From an uncultured Ruminiclostridium sp. (GTDB lineage Bacteria; Bacillota; Clostridia; Oscillospirales; Ruminococcaceae), in assembly GCA_947594425.1 (NCBI GenBank), contig CANQED010000005.1, positions 62,001 to 126,000 of the forward strand: a stretch of DNA of 64,000 nt, given 5' to 3'. Positions 25,626-35,377 of the stretch are shown here, in pieces. Under the pieces are notes generated by a model. The model was not told the origin of the DNA. It saw nothing but the letters and a program-made list of their open reading frames with translations, and did no database searches. Positions within the stretch are counted from its first letter, which is position 1. Each line of letters opens with the position of its first letter. The position numbers were made by a program, and so were the translations under genes.

Positions 25626-26840
25626 ATGGAAGAGCAAATATTTGATATCGCAATAATCGGCGGCGGCGCGTCGGGGCTGTCCGCGGCAGTGTCGGCGGCA
25701 AAGTCCGCCAAGGTCGCCGTTATAGAAAGGCTCCCCCGCGTCGGAAAGAAGATACTCTCCACCGGCAACGGCCGCTGCAATCTGTCTAACGCTGATATAG
25801 ACAAAACCTGCTACTATGGCGACACCGAGCTTATTGATATGACACGCGCCTTTGACGCGAAAGAATTTTTCGAGCAGATGGGGCTTGTCACCAAGACGGA
25901 CAAGAGCGGGCGGATATACCCCTACAGTATGACGGCCTCGTCGGTGCTCGACGCGCTGAGGTATACCGCCGACTCGCTCGGGGCAAAATTCATCTGCGAC
26001 AGCAAGGTGGAAAAGATATATAAGAGCGGCGATATATTTGTGATACGCACCGCCGACCGCGAAATAAAGTCAAGGGCGGTCGTGCTCGCCGCAGGAGGCA
26101 GTGCCGCGCCCTCTATGGGTACGGACGGCAGCGGCTTTGCCCTCGCGCGCTCGCTCGGTCATTCAGTTACTAAGACCTATCCCGCGCTCGCCCCCTTAAG
26201 GACGGATATCAAGCTCGTTAAGGCGCTTAAAGGCTTGCGCGTATACGCCGCCGCCTCGCTGATAATAGACGGTAAAAAGACGCTCACCCGCACCGGCGAG
26301 GTGCAGTTTGCAGACGGCGCTTTGTCGGGGATATGTATATTCGACCTGTCGCTGTTAGCTGCGGAATATGTCGGCAGGTGCAGCGTATCGCTCGACCTTG
26401 CCCCCGACATCGACGACATTTTCTCCGCCGTGTCCGATATGGCAAAGCGCCGCGCCGCACTCCCCTGCGGGGAGCTGCTGACGGGACTTTTTCATAAGCG
26501 GATAGGTCAGCAGATAATGCGGGCATTGCCCGATATCACCGACAGCACGCCTATTTCCGCCCTCAATAACCGCCATATATCCAAGCTCTGCTCGGTGATA
26601 AAGGATATGCGTTTTCCCATAACGGGGTTGTCCGACTACAGTCTCGCGCAGGCCTCACTCGGCGGCGTACCCGCAAACGAGATAGGCGCGGGGCTTTCTT
26701 CTAAAAAAGCCGAGGGGCTGTTCTTATGCGGCGAGGTGCTTAATATCTGCGGCTTTTGCGGCGGGTACAACCTTGACTGGGCGTGGCGGAGCGGCTGTAC
26801 CGCAGGATTTTCCGCCGCCGAATATGTAATGGGGATATGA
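25626..26840 (+). CDS. BaiN/HI0933-like FAD-dependent oxidoreductase
   Basis: The protein has 404 residues with the FAD dinucleotide-binding motif IIGGGASGLSAAV near the N-terminus. The HI0933-family signature GKKILSTGNGRCNLSN is present, with LCGEVLNICGFCGGYNLDWAW near the end. Members are flavoproteins of mostly unknown substrate; some act on bile-acid or steroid-like enones. The ATG at 25626 is followed by a second flavoprotein gene 1 bp after the stop, so the two likely act together. A MarR regulator diverges from it. Confidence 0.9.
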   Translation: MEEQIFDIAIIGGGASGLSAAVSAAKSAKVAVIERLPRVGKKILSTGNGRCNLSNADIDKTCYYGDTELIDMTRAFDAKEFFEQMGLVTKTDKSGRIYPYSMTASSVLDALRYTADSLGAKFICDSKVEKIYKSGDIFVIRTADREIKSRAVVLAAGGSAAPSMGTDGSGFALARSLGHSVTKTYPALAPLRTDIKLVKALKGLRVYAAASLIIDGKKTLTRTGEVQFADGALSGICIFDLSLLAAEYVGRCSVSLDLAPDIDDIFSAVSDMAKRRAALPCGELLTGLFHKRIGQQIMRALPDITDSTPISALNNRHISKLCSVIKDMRFPITGLSDYSLAQASLGGVPANEIGAGLSSKKAEGLFLCGEVLNICGFCGGYNLDWAWRSGCTAGFSAAEYVMGI

Positions 26841-26841
26841 T

Positions 26842-28431
26842 ATGCTTAAATTTTCTCAAATAGATATGCCGCTCAGCTACGACGACAAGCAGCTGAAAGA
26901 CTATATAGCGCAAAAGCTCGGCATTAAGCCTGAGAATATAACAGACCTTGCTCTGCTCAAAAAATCGGTGGACGCGCGCAAAAAGAACGACGTTCACTTT
27001 TCTCTGACGGTCTGCTTTAAGCTTAGCTCAAAGCGGGCGGAGACCGTGCTTTTGCGCCGCAGCAAAAAGCTGTCGCCGTATACCCCGCCGACCTACGCCC
27101 CGCCAAAGCACGGGCAGCTTAATAAAAGACCCGTCGTGGTGGGCTTCGGCCCCGCGGGTATGTTTGCGGCGCTCTACCTCGCGCAGTGCGGGGTACGCCC
27201 TATCGTGCTCGAGCGCGGCGAGGACGCGGATACCCGCGCCATGCGCGTAAAGCAGTTTTGCGAAAAGGGCATATTATGTGAAGAGAGCAACGTGCAGTTC
27301 GGCGAGGGCGGCGCGGGCACATTTTCGGACGGAAAGCTGACCACGGGCGTAAACGACCCGCTTAATTTTACGGTGTTTACGGAGCTTGTCCGCCACGGCG
27401 CGCCGGAAGAGATAATGTACTCGTCTAAGCCGCATATCGGCACCGACAACCTGCGCAGGGTGGTAAAAAATATCCGCGCCGATATCATAAATATGGGTGC
27501 GGATGTGATATTCGGCGCGCGGCTGAGCGCCATTGACGCAGCAGACGGCAGGATATGCTCCGCATGCTACGTTAAGGACGGCGAGGAGCACAGAATAGCC
27601 ACAGATCATATCATCCTCGCCTGCGGACACAGCGCGAGAGACGTGTTTTCGCTTATGCGGGAAAATAATATAGCCATGGAGCAAAAGAATTTTTCGGTAG
27701 GGCTGCGTATAGAGCACACGCGGACAGAGCTCGACCGCTCTATGTACGGAGAATTTTATACTCACCCCGCGCTGAAAGCGGCGGATTATAAGCTCGCGGT
27801 GCACCTCCCCGACGGGAGGGGCGTGTACAGCTTTTGTATGTGCCCGGGCGGGACGGTGATAGCCTCGTCGAGTGAAAAGGACACCATAGTAACTAACGGT
27901 ATGAGCTTATTTTCCCGCGACGGGGAAAATTCAAACAGCGCGCTGTTAGTCAGCGTAACGCCTAAAGACCTCGGCGGTGACGATATATTTGCGGGGATAA
28001 ATTTTCAGCGCGATATAGAAAGAGCCGCCTACAAGGCGGCGGGAGGAGGGTACATTGCCCCCGTGACGCTTGTCGGCGACTTTCTAGCTCGGCGCAATTC
28101 TACGGCTTTTGGCTCTATTAAGCCCACCTACCACCCCGGCACGGCGTTTGTCCGCCCCGAGGAGTACCTGCCCGAATTCGCCTGCGAGGCGCTTAGATAC
28201 GCCCTGCCTGAATTTGCCGAGAAGATAAGCTGCTTTTCCGATCCCGACGCGGTGCTGACAGGTCCCGAGACCCGCAGCTCGTCCCCGATAAGGATACTCC
28301 GCGACGGCACATTGCAGTCGATAAGCGTAAGGGGGCTGTACCCCTGCGGCGAGGGCGCGGGCTATGCGGGAGGTATAGTCACCGCCGCTATAGACGGGAT
28401 TAAGTGCGCTATGGCGGTCATGGGGAGATAG
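26842..28431 (+). CDS. FAD-dependent protein of the COG2509 family
   Basis: The protein has 529 residues. An N-terminal domain of about 90 residues with ACT-like pattern precedes the FAD-binding motif VVVGFGPAGMFAALYLA and the family signature FGEGGAGTFSDGKLTTG. The end has YPCGEGAGYAGGIVTAAIDG. This is a conserved uncharacterised dehydrogenase family. It starts one base after the previous gene's stop. It converges on sigE with only 8 bp between stops and no visible terminator. Confidence 0.9.
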   Translation: MLKFSQIDMPLSYDDKQLKDYIAQKLGIKPENITDLALLKKSVDARKKNDVHFSLTVCFKLSSKRAETVLLRRSKKLSPYTPPTYAPPKHGQLNKRPVVVGFGPAGMFAALYLAQCGVRPIVLERGEDADTRAMRVKQFCEKGILCEESNVQFGEGGAGTFSDGKLTTGVNDPLNFTVFTELVRHGAPEEIMYSSKPHIGTDNLRRVVKNIRADIINMGADVIFGARLSAIDAADGRICSACYVKDGEEHRIATDHIILACGHSARDVFSLMRENNIAMEQKNFSVGLRIEHTRTELDRSMYGEFYTHPALKAADYKLAVHLPDGRGVYSFCMCPGGTVIASSSEKDTIVTNGMSLFSRDGENSNSALLVSVTPKDLGGDDIFAGINFQRDIERAAYKAAGGGYIAPVTLVGDFLARRNSTAFGSIKPTYHPGTAFVRPEEYLPEFACEALRYALPEFAEKISCFSDPDAVLTGPETRSSSPIRILRDGTLQSISVRGLYPCGEGAGYAGGIVTAAIDGIKCAMAVMGR

Positions 28432-28439
28432 CAAATCAC

Positions 28440-29153
28440 TCACCCGCACAACTGCTCCATTTGCTTTCTCAGGCGCTTAATTATCCGTTTTTCGAGGCGG
28501 GAGATATAGCTTTGCGATATGCCTATCATATCCGCTACCTCTTTTTGGGTCTTTTCGGGGTGGTCGTTAAGCCCGAACCTAAGCTCCATTATCAGCTTTT
28601 CCCTTTTATCAAGCCCGTCCACCGCCTGTAGCAGCAGCCTGCGCTCGACCTCGTTTTCTATGTTGGCGTTTACGGTATCGTCGTCGGTGCCGAGTATATC
28701 CGAGAGCAGCAGCTCGTTTCCGTCCCAGTCGACGTTAAGCGGCTCGTCTATGGATATCTCGTATTTTTGCTGACCTGTCTTGCGCAGATACATAAGTATC
28801 TCGTTTTCTATACAGCGGGAGGCGTATGTGGCGAGCTTGATATTCTTCTCTACACTGAACGTATTCACCGCCTTGATTAGCCCGATAGTGCCGATAGAGA
28901 TAAGGTCCTCTATCCCTATACCCGTGCCGTCGAATTTTTTCGCAATGTAGACTACGAGCCGCAGGTTATGCACTATCAGCATTTCGCGCCCGCGCGGAAA
29001 ATCGGTTTTCAGCAGCTCGAATGCCTCGGCCTCCTCCTCGGCGGAAAGCGGCGGCGGCAACGACTCCGATCCGTTGATATAATCCACCTCGGACTGCTCG
29101 ACCAGCTTTAGCTTAATTAAAAGCTTATACAGCCTATCTAAGATGATGTTCAT
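28440..29153 (-). CDS. sigE: RNA polymerase sporulation sigma factor E
   Basis: The protein has 237 residues, close to the usual 239. It starts at ATG 29153 with GGGGAGG 6 nt upstream. An N-terminal pro-sequence of about 25 residues ([12 protein letters not shown]) is followed by region 2 ([30 protein letters not shown]) and region 4 ([20 protein letters not shown]). It directs mother-cell transcription after cleavage of the pro-sequence by SpoIIGA, which is encoded just upstream. Confidence 0.95.
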   Translation of the reverse strand: MNIILDRLYKLLIKLKLVEQSEVDYINGSESLPPPLSAEEEAEAFELLKTDFPRGREMLIVHNLRLVVYIAKKFDGTGIGIEDLISIGTIGLIKAVNTFSVEKNIKLATYASRCIENEILMYLRKTGQQKYEISIDEPLNVDWDGNELLLSDILGTDDDTVNANIENEVERRLLLQAVDGLDKREKLIMELRFGLNDHPEKTQKEVADMIGISQSYISRLEKRIIKRLRKQMEQLCG

Positions 29154-29173
29154 AATTCCTCCCCTTTCATATA

Positions 29174-29998
29174 TCAGACAAGTATCTTGGGATTGAATAT
29201 AGCGTCGTACTCCTGCGTGCTCTCGGGGCATATTCCCACTAACGCGTCGACGCGGTATTCTTTCCCTTTTTCGTCAATAATAATAATGCTCTCCGCCCTG
29301 AATGTATAGACGCAGCCGCTGCCGCCTACGGTGCTGTACGGCAGTACCCGCGCGCCCTTTACGTATTCGCTTAGGCAATTAAACAGCCCGCGCGGGGTTA
29401 TATCCTCGCAGGCGCTTTTGCGGCAGATTATCACGGGCAGCCCGCTGAACCAGTCGACTAACCCGTTTCCGCTGTCGGGCAGGGCGCTTAGCGTCACGGC
29501 GCCGCCGAGATTTTCTATCCTCACCTTATAGCTTAGGTCGAGCCGCCCGTTTTTATCGAGCAGCCGCCTTACAAGCTTTATCAGAAAATACGCCGCCGAG
29601 GTGCAGATTATTATAGTTAAAAGATTTATATCAAAGTACACCGTGCCGTTTATGTAGAGCATTTTCATCGGGGCAAAAAACAGATACACCGCCAACATTA
29701 CCCCCGCGAACACTACGCTAACCAGCATAAGCCACATAATATTCTTGATAAAGCGCCTGCCGCCGAAGCCGAACGCGATAAGCGTTATTATAAGGCAGGC
29801 GGCAATTTTTATCACCGCCAAAAGCAATACATTGTCCGGCGGCAAAAATATCGCAAGCGCCGCCGCGCCTCCCGCCGCGGACGCGGCAATCATGCGCTTT
29901 GTGCTAACGCGCTTATGGGTAAATGCGCACACCGCGAGCAGCTCAAAATATGTAACATAAAGGTTTATCAAGAATAATACGTCAACATATACAATCAA
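29174..29998 (-). CDS. spoIIGA: Sigma-E processing peptidase SpoIIGA
   Basis: The protein has 274 residues. Five membrane helices (residues 1-150) are followed by an aspartic-protease-like domain with the active-site motif LPDSGN. The N-terminus [18 protein letters not shown] matches the family. It starts with TTG at 29998, 8 nt after AAGGGG. It cleaves pro-sigma-E at the sporulation septum when signalled by the forespore. sigE follows 20 bp downstream; sigG, often next in the cluster, is not there. Confidence 0.93.
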   Translation of the reverse strand: MIVYVDVLFLINLYVTYFELLAVCAFTHKRVSTKRMIAASAAGGAAALAIFLPPDNVLLLAVIKIAACLIITLIAFGFGGRRFIKNIMWLMLVSVVFAGVMLAVYLFFAPMKMLYINGTVYFDINLLTIIICTSAAYFLIKLVRRLLDKNGRLDLSYKVRIENLGGAVTLSALPDSGNGLVDWFSGLPVIICRKSACEDITPRGLFNCLSEYVKGARVLPYSTVGGSGCVYTFRAESIIIIDEKGKEYRVDALVGICPESTQEYDAIFNPKILV

Positions 29999-30016
29999 TC
30001 TCGCGACCCCTTATTC

Positions 30017-30111
30017 ATTATAGCCTGACCGACCCGAAAAAAAGGTCGATATTAAGGGGTAAGTCCGCATATTTTCGGGAAATAAACGACGTTATCCGAC
30101 ATTATTCGACA
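30017..30111 (-). promoter_or_regulatory. spoIIG promoter with Spo0A boxes
   Basis: On the minus strand two Spo0A-type boxes, TGTCGAA (30105-30111) and TGTCGGA (30095-30101), are 10 bp apart, upstream of a perfect TATAAT (30017-30022). No good -35 exists at 17 bp. TCGACC lies about 21 bp upstream of the -10, recalling the long-spacer, Spo0A-dependent spoIIG promoter of Bacillus. Confidence 0.75.
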
Positions 30112-30135
30112 TAGCGCATATGGCTAATTTTGCTA

Positions 30136-30164
30136 TTGACCTTAAATTGCAAATATGGTAAAAT
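30136..30164 (+). promoter_or_regulatory. Promoter of the rubrerythrin gene
   Basis: TTGACC (30136-30141), 17 bp, TAAAAT (30159-30164). Confidence 0.75.
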
Positions 30165-30212
30165 AAATACAGCACCATTGTGCGGAAAATTTTTATCAAG
30201 GAGGAAACCTTT

Positions 30213-30764
30213 ATGAGCGAACAAAAAAAGAACCCCTACGCGGGCACACAGACCGAGAAGAACCTCGAGGCTGCTTTTGCGGGCGAATCGCAGGCGAGAA
30301 ACAAGTACACTTACTTTGCCTCGGTCGCTAAGAAAGAGGGCTACGAGCAGATCTCCGCGCTGTTCTTAAAGACGGCGGACAACGAAAAAGAGCACGCCAA
30401 AATGTGGTTTAAGGAGCTTAAGGGCTTAGGCGACACCGCCGAGAACCTTGAGGCGGCGGCCGACGGGGAGAATTACGAGTGGACGGATATGTACGAGGGC
30501 TTTGCCAAGACCGCCGAGGAGGAGGGCTTTAAGGAGCTCGCGGTAAAATTCCGTATGGTAGCGGCTATCGAGAAGCACCACGAAGAGCGTTATCGCGCCC
30601 TGCTGAGGAACATACAGACCGCTCAGGTATTCGAGAAGAGCGAGGTCAAGATATGGGAATGCCGCAACTGCGGACATATCGTCATAGGCACTAACGCTCC
30701 GCAGGTTTGCCCCGTATGCGCACACCCGCAGTCGTTCTTTGAGATAAGCGCACAGAATTATTGA
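30213..30764 (+). CDS. Rubrerythrin
   Basis: The protein has 183 residues, starting at ATG 30213 after AGGAGG. The ferritin-like di-iron domain has ExxH motifs ([15 protein letters not shown]). A C-terminal rubredoxin domain has two CxxC pairs (CRNC, CPVC). It reduces hydrogen peroxide in the cytoplasm of anaerobes. The gene is monocistronic with a strong terminator. The divergent spoIIG promoter shares its upstream region. Confidence 0.95.
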   Translation: MSEQKKNPYAGTQTEKNLEAAFAGESQARNKYTYFASVAKKEGYEQISALFLKTADNEKEHAKMWFKELKGLGDTAENLEAAADGENYEWTDMYEGFAKTAEEEGFKELAVKFRMVAAIEKHHEERYRALLRNIQTAQVFEKSEVKIWECRNCGHIVIGTNAPQVCPVCAHPQSFFEISAQNY

Positions 30765-30780
30765 TGAATTTTTGATACTA

Positions 30781-30826
30781 AAAAAGGGCTGCCGAGCTAA
30801 AATGCTCGGCAGCCCCATTATTTTTA
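30781..30826. terminator. Bidirectional terminator
   Basis: A 12-bp perfect stem (30786-30797 with 30804-30815) has A-rich sequence before and ATTATTTTT after, serving rubrerythrin (+) and the ABC operon (-). Confidence 0.9.
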
Positions 30827-31498
30827 TCACGACACTATTTTCCCGTCCGATATTTCTACTATCCGCTTGCAGCGGGCGGCGATATCGGGGTCGTGGGTGA
30901 CTATGATAACAGTTTTGCCGTCGGCGTTCAGCTTTTCAAAAAGCCGCATTATGCTCTCGGCGTTTTCGCTGTCGAGCGCGCCTGTCGGCTCGTCGGCGAG
31001 TATCACCGATGGGTCGTTTGCTACCGCCCTCGCGATAGCGACACGCTGCTTTTGCCCGCCGGACAGCTTATTGACGGGCTTGTTTGCCATACTGTCCATA
31101 TCCACAGAGCGCAGTGCCTCCATAGCCTTTTTCACGCGCTCGCTCTTCGGCTTTTTGTGCTTTTCAAATTCGAGCGGCAGCAGGACGTTTTCTAACACCG
31201 TAAAATCCTCCACGAGTGCAAAATCCTGCATTACCATCCCTATTTTCTCGTTGCGTATACGAGCGCTGCCCGTCTCGGAAAGCTCCTTTACGAGCGTATC
31301 GTCTATTCTGTACTCGCCGTCGGTACAATTGTCTATGCAGGCGAGAATATGCAGCAGCGTCGACTTGCCCGCGCCCGACTTGCCTATTATCGCAATAAGC
31401 TCCCCGTCCGCCGTTTCAAACGACACGTCCTTAAGCGCGCAAAACTCGTTGGGCTTCTTGGGATTGTATACCTTACTGACATTGGTTAGCTTTAACAT
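30827..31498 (-). CDS. ABC transporter ATP-binding protein (MacB/LolD type)
   Basis: The protein has 223 residues. Walker A GKSGAGKST, signature LSGGQKQR, Walker B ADEPTGALD, and H-loop THD are present. The ATG at 31498 is chosen because AGGAGG lies 7 nt upstream. The LSGGQ-adjacent sequence places it with the ATPases that drive FtsX/MacB-type permeases. It is last in an operon with two such permeases, overlapping the stop of the preceding one. Confidence 0.93.
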   Translation of the reverse strand: MLKLTNVSKVYNPKKPNEFCALKDVSFETADGELIAIIGKSGAGKSTLLHILACIDNCTDGEYRIDDTLVKELSETGSARIRNEKIGMVMQDFALVEDFTVLENVLLPLEFEKHKKPKSERVKKAMEALRSVDMDSMANKPVNKLSGGQKQRVAIARAVANDPSVILADEPTGALDSENAESIMRLFEKLNADGKTVIIVTHDPDIAARCKRIVEISDGKIVS

Positions 31499-31500
31499 TA

Positions 31501-32733
31501 TCATTCCTCCTGCAAAATTTCTTTAGGCGTAGTCCTCGACAGCATTACTGTCGGCATTATCATCGAAAACAACAGATACAGCAAAAGCGGCACGGCGAGC
31601 GACAGCAGCACGGGCGGCTCTAAGATCACCATAAAGCTCTCGGATAAAGGGGTCAGCTTTATCGCCGCCATAGCGCACAGACTAAGCGCAAGCGACACGA
31701 CCGCTATCGTCAGCGACTGAAACAGATTTATCAGCGCGCACTGCCGCCACTTAAGCCCGAGCAGATAAAACTTAGCATAATCCTTTAGGCTGCGGCGGGT
31801 CGTCAATGCCGAGCAGCTTATACTGCTGACTATGGTAAGCACCATAAGCACTATTACTATCGGCAGCAGCTGATATATCTGCTCGAAAAGATAATTCATA
31901 TTAGTCTCGTTCATGCTCTTTGTAGTTACGCATAAGTTGCCGCCCATATTGATGAGCTTTTTGCAGTCCTCTTTTAAAACTTCCTCGTCGGTATCCTCGG
32001 GATAGCCGATAAGCGTCGAGGACACTATCACCTGAACGTCGGAATATTCGGGTACGAACTTATCCACCGCTGAGCGCGAAAACAGCATTAGCGGTTCTCC
32101 CTCTATCTCGTAGGAATACGGGCTGAACGCCTGTCGGTAGTAAAGCTCGTCTGCCCCGCGTCGCATTTGTGTGCCGAATACGTCGCCGCCCTCGGTAAGT
32201 ATCCCCACTATCTTAACTCGGACCGGTATGACCGATTCGTCAGCCAATGTAGCGTTAAATTCGACGGTGTCCCCCACTTTCCATCCGTAAGGGTTATCGG
32301 ATACCACAGCCTCCAACTGCTCGGGGTCGGTCGAGAGCCAGCGCCCCTCTTTGAGCAAAGGCTGATAGCGCTCTATTATGCCGTCGTCATAGCTGTAGCT
32401 TTTATCGATATAATCATCTTTATAGCCGAGCGGCAATCTGTGTACGGTAAGTATGCTGTCGCCTTTAGTGTAGCTAAGCAGCTTTTCGGGGCTTTGTATA
32501 AGGCTCTCAAACTGCGTCCAGTCGCCGTCATACGCGCCGCGCCCCGCATCAAAGTAAGCGAATACGGCATTGCCTCCGAAATAGTCGGCAAACGGCAGAT
32601 ACGTCCTAAATCTCAGTACCACCGACGAGATCATTACCGCGGTGACGGTCAATGTGACCAACATTTGCAGCAGGGTGAGCAAATTCATTCCGAAATTCTT
32701 CTTCATCCCTCTTAAAGCGGTCTTTAGCAGCAT
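31501..32733 (-). CDS. FtsX/MacB-type ABC permease
   Basis: The protein has 410 residues. One N-terminal membrane helix is followed by a large extracellular domain (about 45-275), then three helices of the FtsX domain (about 285-405). Such pairs export peptides or antibiotics, or act as mechanotransmission devices. The start overlaps the stop of the upstream permease by 1 base. No peptide-sensing two-component system is adjacent. Confidence 0.88.
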   Translation of the reverse strand: MLLKTALRGMKKNFGMNLLTLLQMLVTLTVTAVMISSVVLRFRTYLPFADYFGGNAVFAYFDAGRGAYDGDWTQFESLIQSPEKLLSYTKGDSILTVHRLPLGYKDDYIDKSYSYDDGIIERYQPLLKEGRWLSTDPEQLEAVVSDNPYGWKVGDTVEFNATLADESVIPVRVKIVGILTEGGDVFGTQMRRGADELYYRQAFSPYSYEIEGEPLMLFSRSAVDKFVPEYSDVQVIVSSTLIGYPEDTDEEVLKEDCKKLINMGGNLCVTTKSMNETNMNYLFEQIYQLLPIVIVLMVLTIVSSISCSALTTRRSLKDYAKFYLLGLKWRQCALINLFQSLTIAVVSLALSLCAMAAIKLTPLSESFMVILEPPVLLSLAVPLLLYLLFSMIMPTVMLSRTTPKEILQEE

Positions 32734-33950
32734 CAGTTACCACCCCTTTTCAGCGTTTCTACAGGCATTTTTCTAAGCTGTACAAATAATACGACGCTCA
32801 TAATTATGAGCATAAGCACAGTGTATATCAGCACGAAAGCGAGGTATATCACGGGGCTGTACGCGCCTTTCATATACGGGAAGATATTCGATAATACAAG
32901 CTCCATGACCGGTATAAACGCCGCGATACCTATTATAAAGGTCGGTATGCATATCATACAGCACTCGGCGAGCGACGCTCTCATTATCTTACCGACGGTG
33001 CAGCCGCAAAGGCGGAATATTGCATTTTGTCTTCTGCGCTTTGCCGTGATATAGCGGAACAGCACCGCGAAGTTTACTATCGTTATCACCGCGATAAGCG
33101 CCGCTATAAGCATAATATTGCGGTACATATAAGCCGTTTCGGGGTCGGGGATGTCCATATCGGCAAAAGAAAGCACGCCGGGGATAATTTCGTTCGCCGT
33201 GTTTGTTATCTCGTCATACTGCGAACGGGTAACATTTTTATAAAAGCACAGGCTGACCCCGCTGACCTCGTGCTCGTCCGGCACCGAAAGAAAAGGTATC
33301 AGCGGAGTAGGCATACCCGCCTGATATTCCGCTATAACGGTATATTTTTTACCGAAAATATTTATCGTGCCGTCGTCGTTGGTTAAAGCTTTGGTTTCGT
33401 CGTTGCGTTTGATAGTCCCGGTGACGGGGTCTTTATGCCCCGCGACCATTGCGACTAAAGCTCCCTCGGCTTCTTCCTCGTCGGAAATATATCTGCCCGA
33501 CAAGATCGAGCCTTGCTGCTCGAAAGCTTCTTTGGTCTGCTCAAAAATATGATATGCCCCGTCGATAATGCGAAAGCGAAAGACTATCGACGGCACGGAC
33601 GCCTCTCCGCCTATAATTTCTACCACGTTTCCGTTTTCGTCGGGTCCGGTATAGACAAATTCCGGGAAAGGCGATTTGCAATAGATATACATTTCGTTTT
33701 TGACTTCGTCGTCTATCGCGTTAAGATACCGTTTAAAATCCCCCGCGGTCAGGGTTTCTCCCTCGTTTACCGTGGCGTCTATATCCGTATTATCCGCCGA
33801 AAATTCCTGCAGCTGTACGTTGTAATTCTGATACAATCCGTATGAAAACGCCATTATCCACGCGGACGCAATAACGCAGACTATCATCACGGCGAATATG
33901 AATTTTTCGTTCTTGATAAGCGAGCGGAGGTTGTGTAAAACATATTTCAT
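32733..33950 (-). CDS. FtsX/MacB-type ABC permease, first gene of the operon
   Basis: The protein has 405 residues with the same 1+3 helix layout as its neighbour: helix 1 near 17-40, extracellular domain to about 275, then three FtsX helices. The extracellular domain differs from the second permease, implying a heterodimer. AGGGG precedes the ATG at 33950. Confidence 0.87.
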   Translation of the reverse strand: MKYVLHNLRSLIKNEKFIFAVMIVCVIASAWIMAFSYGLYQNYNVQLQEFSADNTDIDATVNEGETLTAGDFKRYLNAIDDEVKNEMYIYCKSPFPEFVYTGPDENGNVVEIIGGEASVPSIVFRFRIIDGAYHIFEQTKEAFEQQGSILSGRYISDEEEAEGALVAMVAGHKDPVTGTIKRNDETKALTNDDGTINIFGKKYTVIAEYQAGMPTPLIPFLSVPDEHEVSGVSLCFYKNVTRSQYDEITNTANEIIPGVLSFADMDIPDPETAYMYRNIMLIAALIAVITIVNFAVLFRYITAKRRRQNAIFRLCGCTVGKIMRASLAECCMICIPTFIIGIAAFIPVMELVLSNIFPYMKGAYSPVIYLAFVLIYTVLMLIIMSVVLFVQLRKMPVETLKRGGN

Positions 33951-34001
33951 AGCGCTGTCCCCTAACTGTATTTAATAGAGCTGCAAAATTAATACATTTT
34001 C

Positions 34002-34029
34002 AGTATATCACACTTTTGCTTGATGTCAA
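34002..34029 (-). promoter_or_regulatory. Promoter of the ABC operon
   Basis: On the minus strand TTGACA (34024-34029), 16 bp, TATACT (34002-34007). The rest of the gap 34030-34215 is AT-rich and holds no gene I can support. Confidence 0.75.
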
Positions 34030-34216
34030 TAGCAATATTTTGTTTTTTTTTTTTGCATTTTTATCTTTGTAAAAATTGTATATTTTTAAATATAATTCTT
34101 GTGAATATTAACAATGCTTTTTATGTAAATTTTTGCGAATTTTCAGCCACTATGCGTGACATATCATTTTTATATAGTAAAGCTGCTTATATTCACCCAC
34201 GAAAATCAAACACGCA

Positions 34217-34247
34217 AAAGCCCGCCGACAACCTCTTGCCGACGGGC
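34217..34247 (-). terminator. Terminator of the ATP-grasp operon
   Basis: On the minus strand GCCCGTCG pairs with CGGCGGGC (arms 34240-34247 and 34220-34227), followed by TTTTGC. Confidence 0.65.
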
Positions 34248-34339
34248 GAAAATATTAAACTTCACTCCAAAAGCGTCGCCTCGGCGGCATAAGTCCCGTC
34301 GGGGGGGCGGGTTTTCTTTCAATTCCTCGGGCGTAAGCT

Positions 34340-35362
34340 TTACTTCTTATTTTTCTTATCGAAAAAGTCCACTCCGAGTATCTCGATAAATTCGGGCTTT
34401 ATTCCGCGCTTTTCGGACAGGTGGCGATAATTCTGACACATATCAAAGCCGGGGTACGCGTTGCCCTCGACTATTACGGGTCCTGTCGGCGTGATAGCTA
34501 CGTCCCAGCCGATATACCCTACCCCCGGCTCTGCGTCGGCGGCCTTAACGCACATCTGCTCCGCCTCTTTATAATACGGCACGATAAAGCCCTTAAACTC
34601 CGTGCCCGTCATGGGGTGCTTTTGATAATATACGCACAGGTCGTCGCAAAATGCGTCGGGGCTTATGCTGCCGTCGCGAAATACCTTAACGTACATACCG
34701 CCTCGGCATATATTGTCTACGGGGCTCTTGCCGTCGCCTATACGCATAAGCGCATACATAAAATGCACCTGCCCCTTATAATTTACCGTGACTATTCGTA
34801 TCGTATTTACCGATACGGGGCAAAGGCGATTAAGCTCCTCGTGCTGTACTATCTTTTCTTCGATCAGATACTGCCCCCGCTCATAAAGCGTCTTATACAG
34901 CGCGTTAAGATCGGTGTCGGGAGAAATGACTTCTTCGGTTATCCCGTGCCCGCCAAAGTCGCTGAGTGACTTTGCGAACACCGAGCTCTTTCCCTCGCAA
35001 AAGCGCGCAAAGCCGTCCGCTCCGCATTCTCTTAGGTCGATAAACGAGCGGCGGGTGTATTCTTTAAAATGCTGTAAGAATACCGTCTTGTTCTGCAATA
35101 TATCTATATGCTCGCTGTCGTTTAATTTGTCGTTGACAAGATAATTGTCCGCCATAGTCATATAGGTCTTGCGCAGCTTTCCTCTAACGGCGGCAAAGCC
35201 GAACACCCTATAATGCAAAAAGCGTATCCTATAGCGGAAAAAGCACCATATCATATCAAAGAATAAGAATATCCTGCTTACCCCGAACTCCTCGTGCATA
35301 AGCCCTATGTAAGAAAACCATCTGCCAAAGCCGCCTGTTATGCGGTCAAATATCCTTTTCAA
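34340..35362 (-). CDS. Sugar-transfer-associated ATP-grasp protein, copy 2
   Basis: The protein has 340 residues. The ATP-grasp elements are SVFAKSLSDFGGHGI (phosphate and Lys region), YLIEEKIVQHEELNRLCP, the substrate/Arg region VNTIRIVTV, and the metal site IVEGNAYPGFDM. The family (PF14397-like) is found near capsule and polysaccharide genes and may link an acid to an amine. TTG at 35362 follows AGGGGGAT. It is 15 bp downstream of a paralogue of nearly equal length, so this is a tandem duplication with strong divergence. Confidence 0.88.
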   Translation of the reverse strand: MKRIFDRITGGFGRWFSYIGLMHEEFGVSRIFLFFDMIWCFFRYRIRFLHYRVFGFAAVRGKLRKTYMTMADNYLVNDKLNDSEHIDILQNKTVFLQHFKEYTRRSFIDLRECGADGFARFCEGKSSVFAKSLSDFGGHGITEEVISPDTDLNALYKTLYERGQYLIEEKIVQHEELNRLCPVSVNTIRIVTVNYKGQVHFMYALMRIGDGKSPVDNICRGGMYVKVFRDGSISPDAFCDDLCVYYQKHPMTGTEFKGFIVPYYKEAEQMCVKAADAEPGVGYIGWDVAITPTGPVIVEGNAYPGFDMCQNYRHLSEKRGIKPEFIEILGVDFFDKKNKK

Positions 35363-35377
35363 GCTAATATCCCCCTA

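Noticed and set aside
34020-34292. 90-codon plus-strand frame between the ABC and ATP-grasp operons
   Set aside because: It starts in a poly-T stretch inside the ABC promoter, ends over the ATP-grasp terminator, and shows no protein-like pattern.
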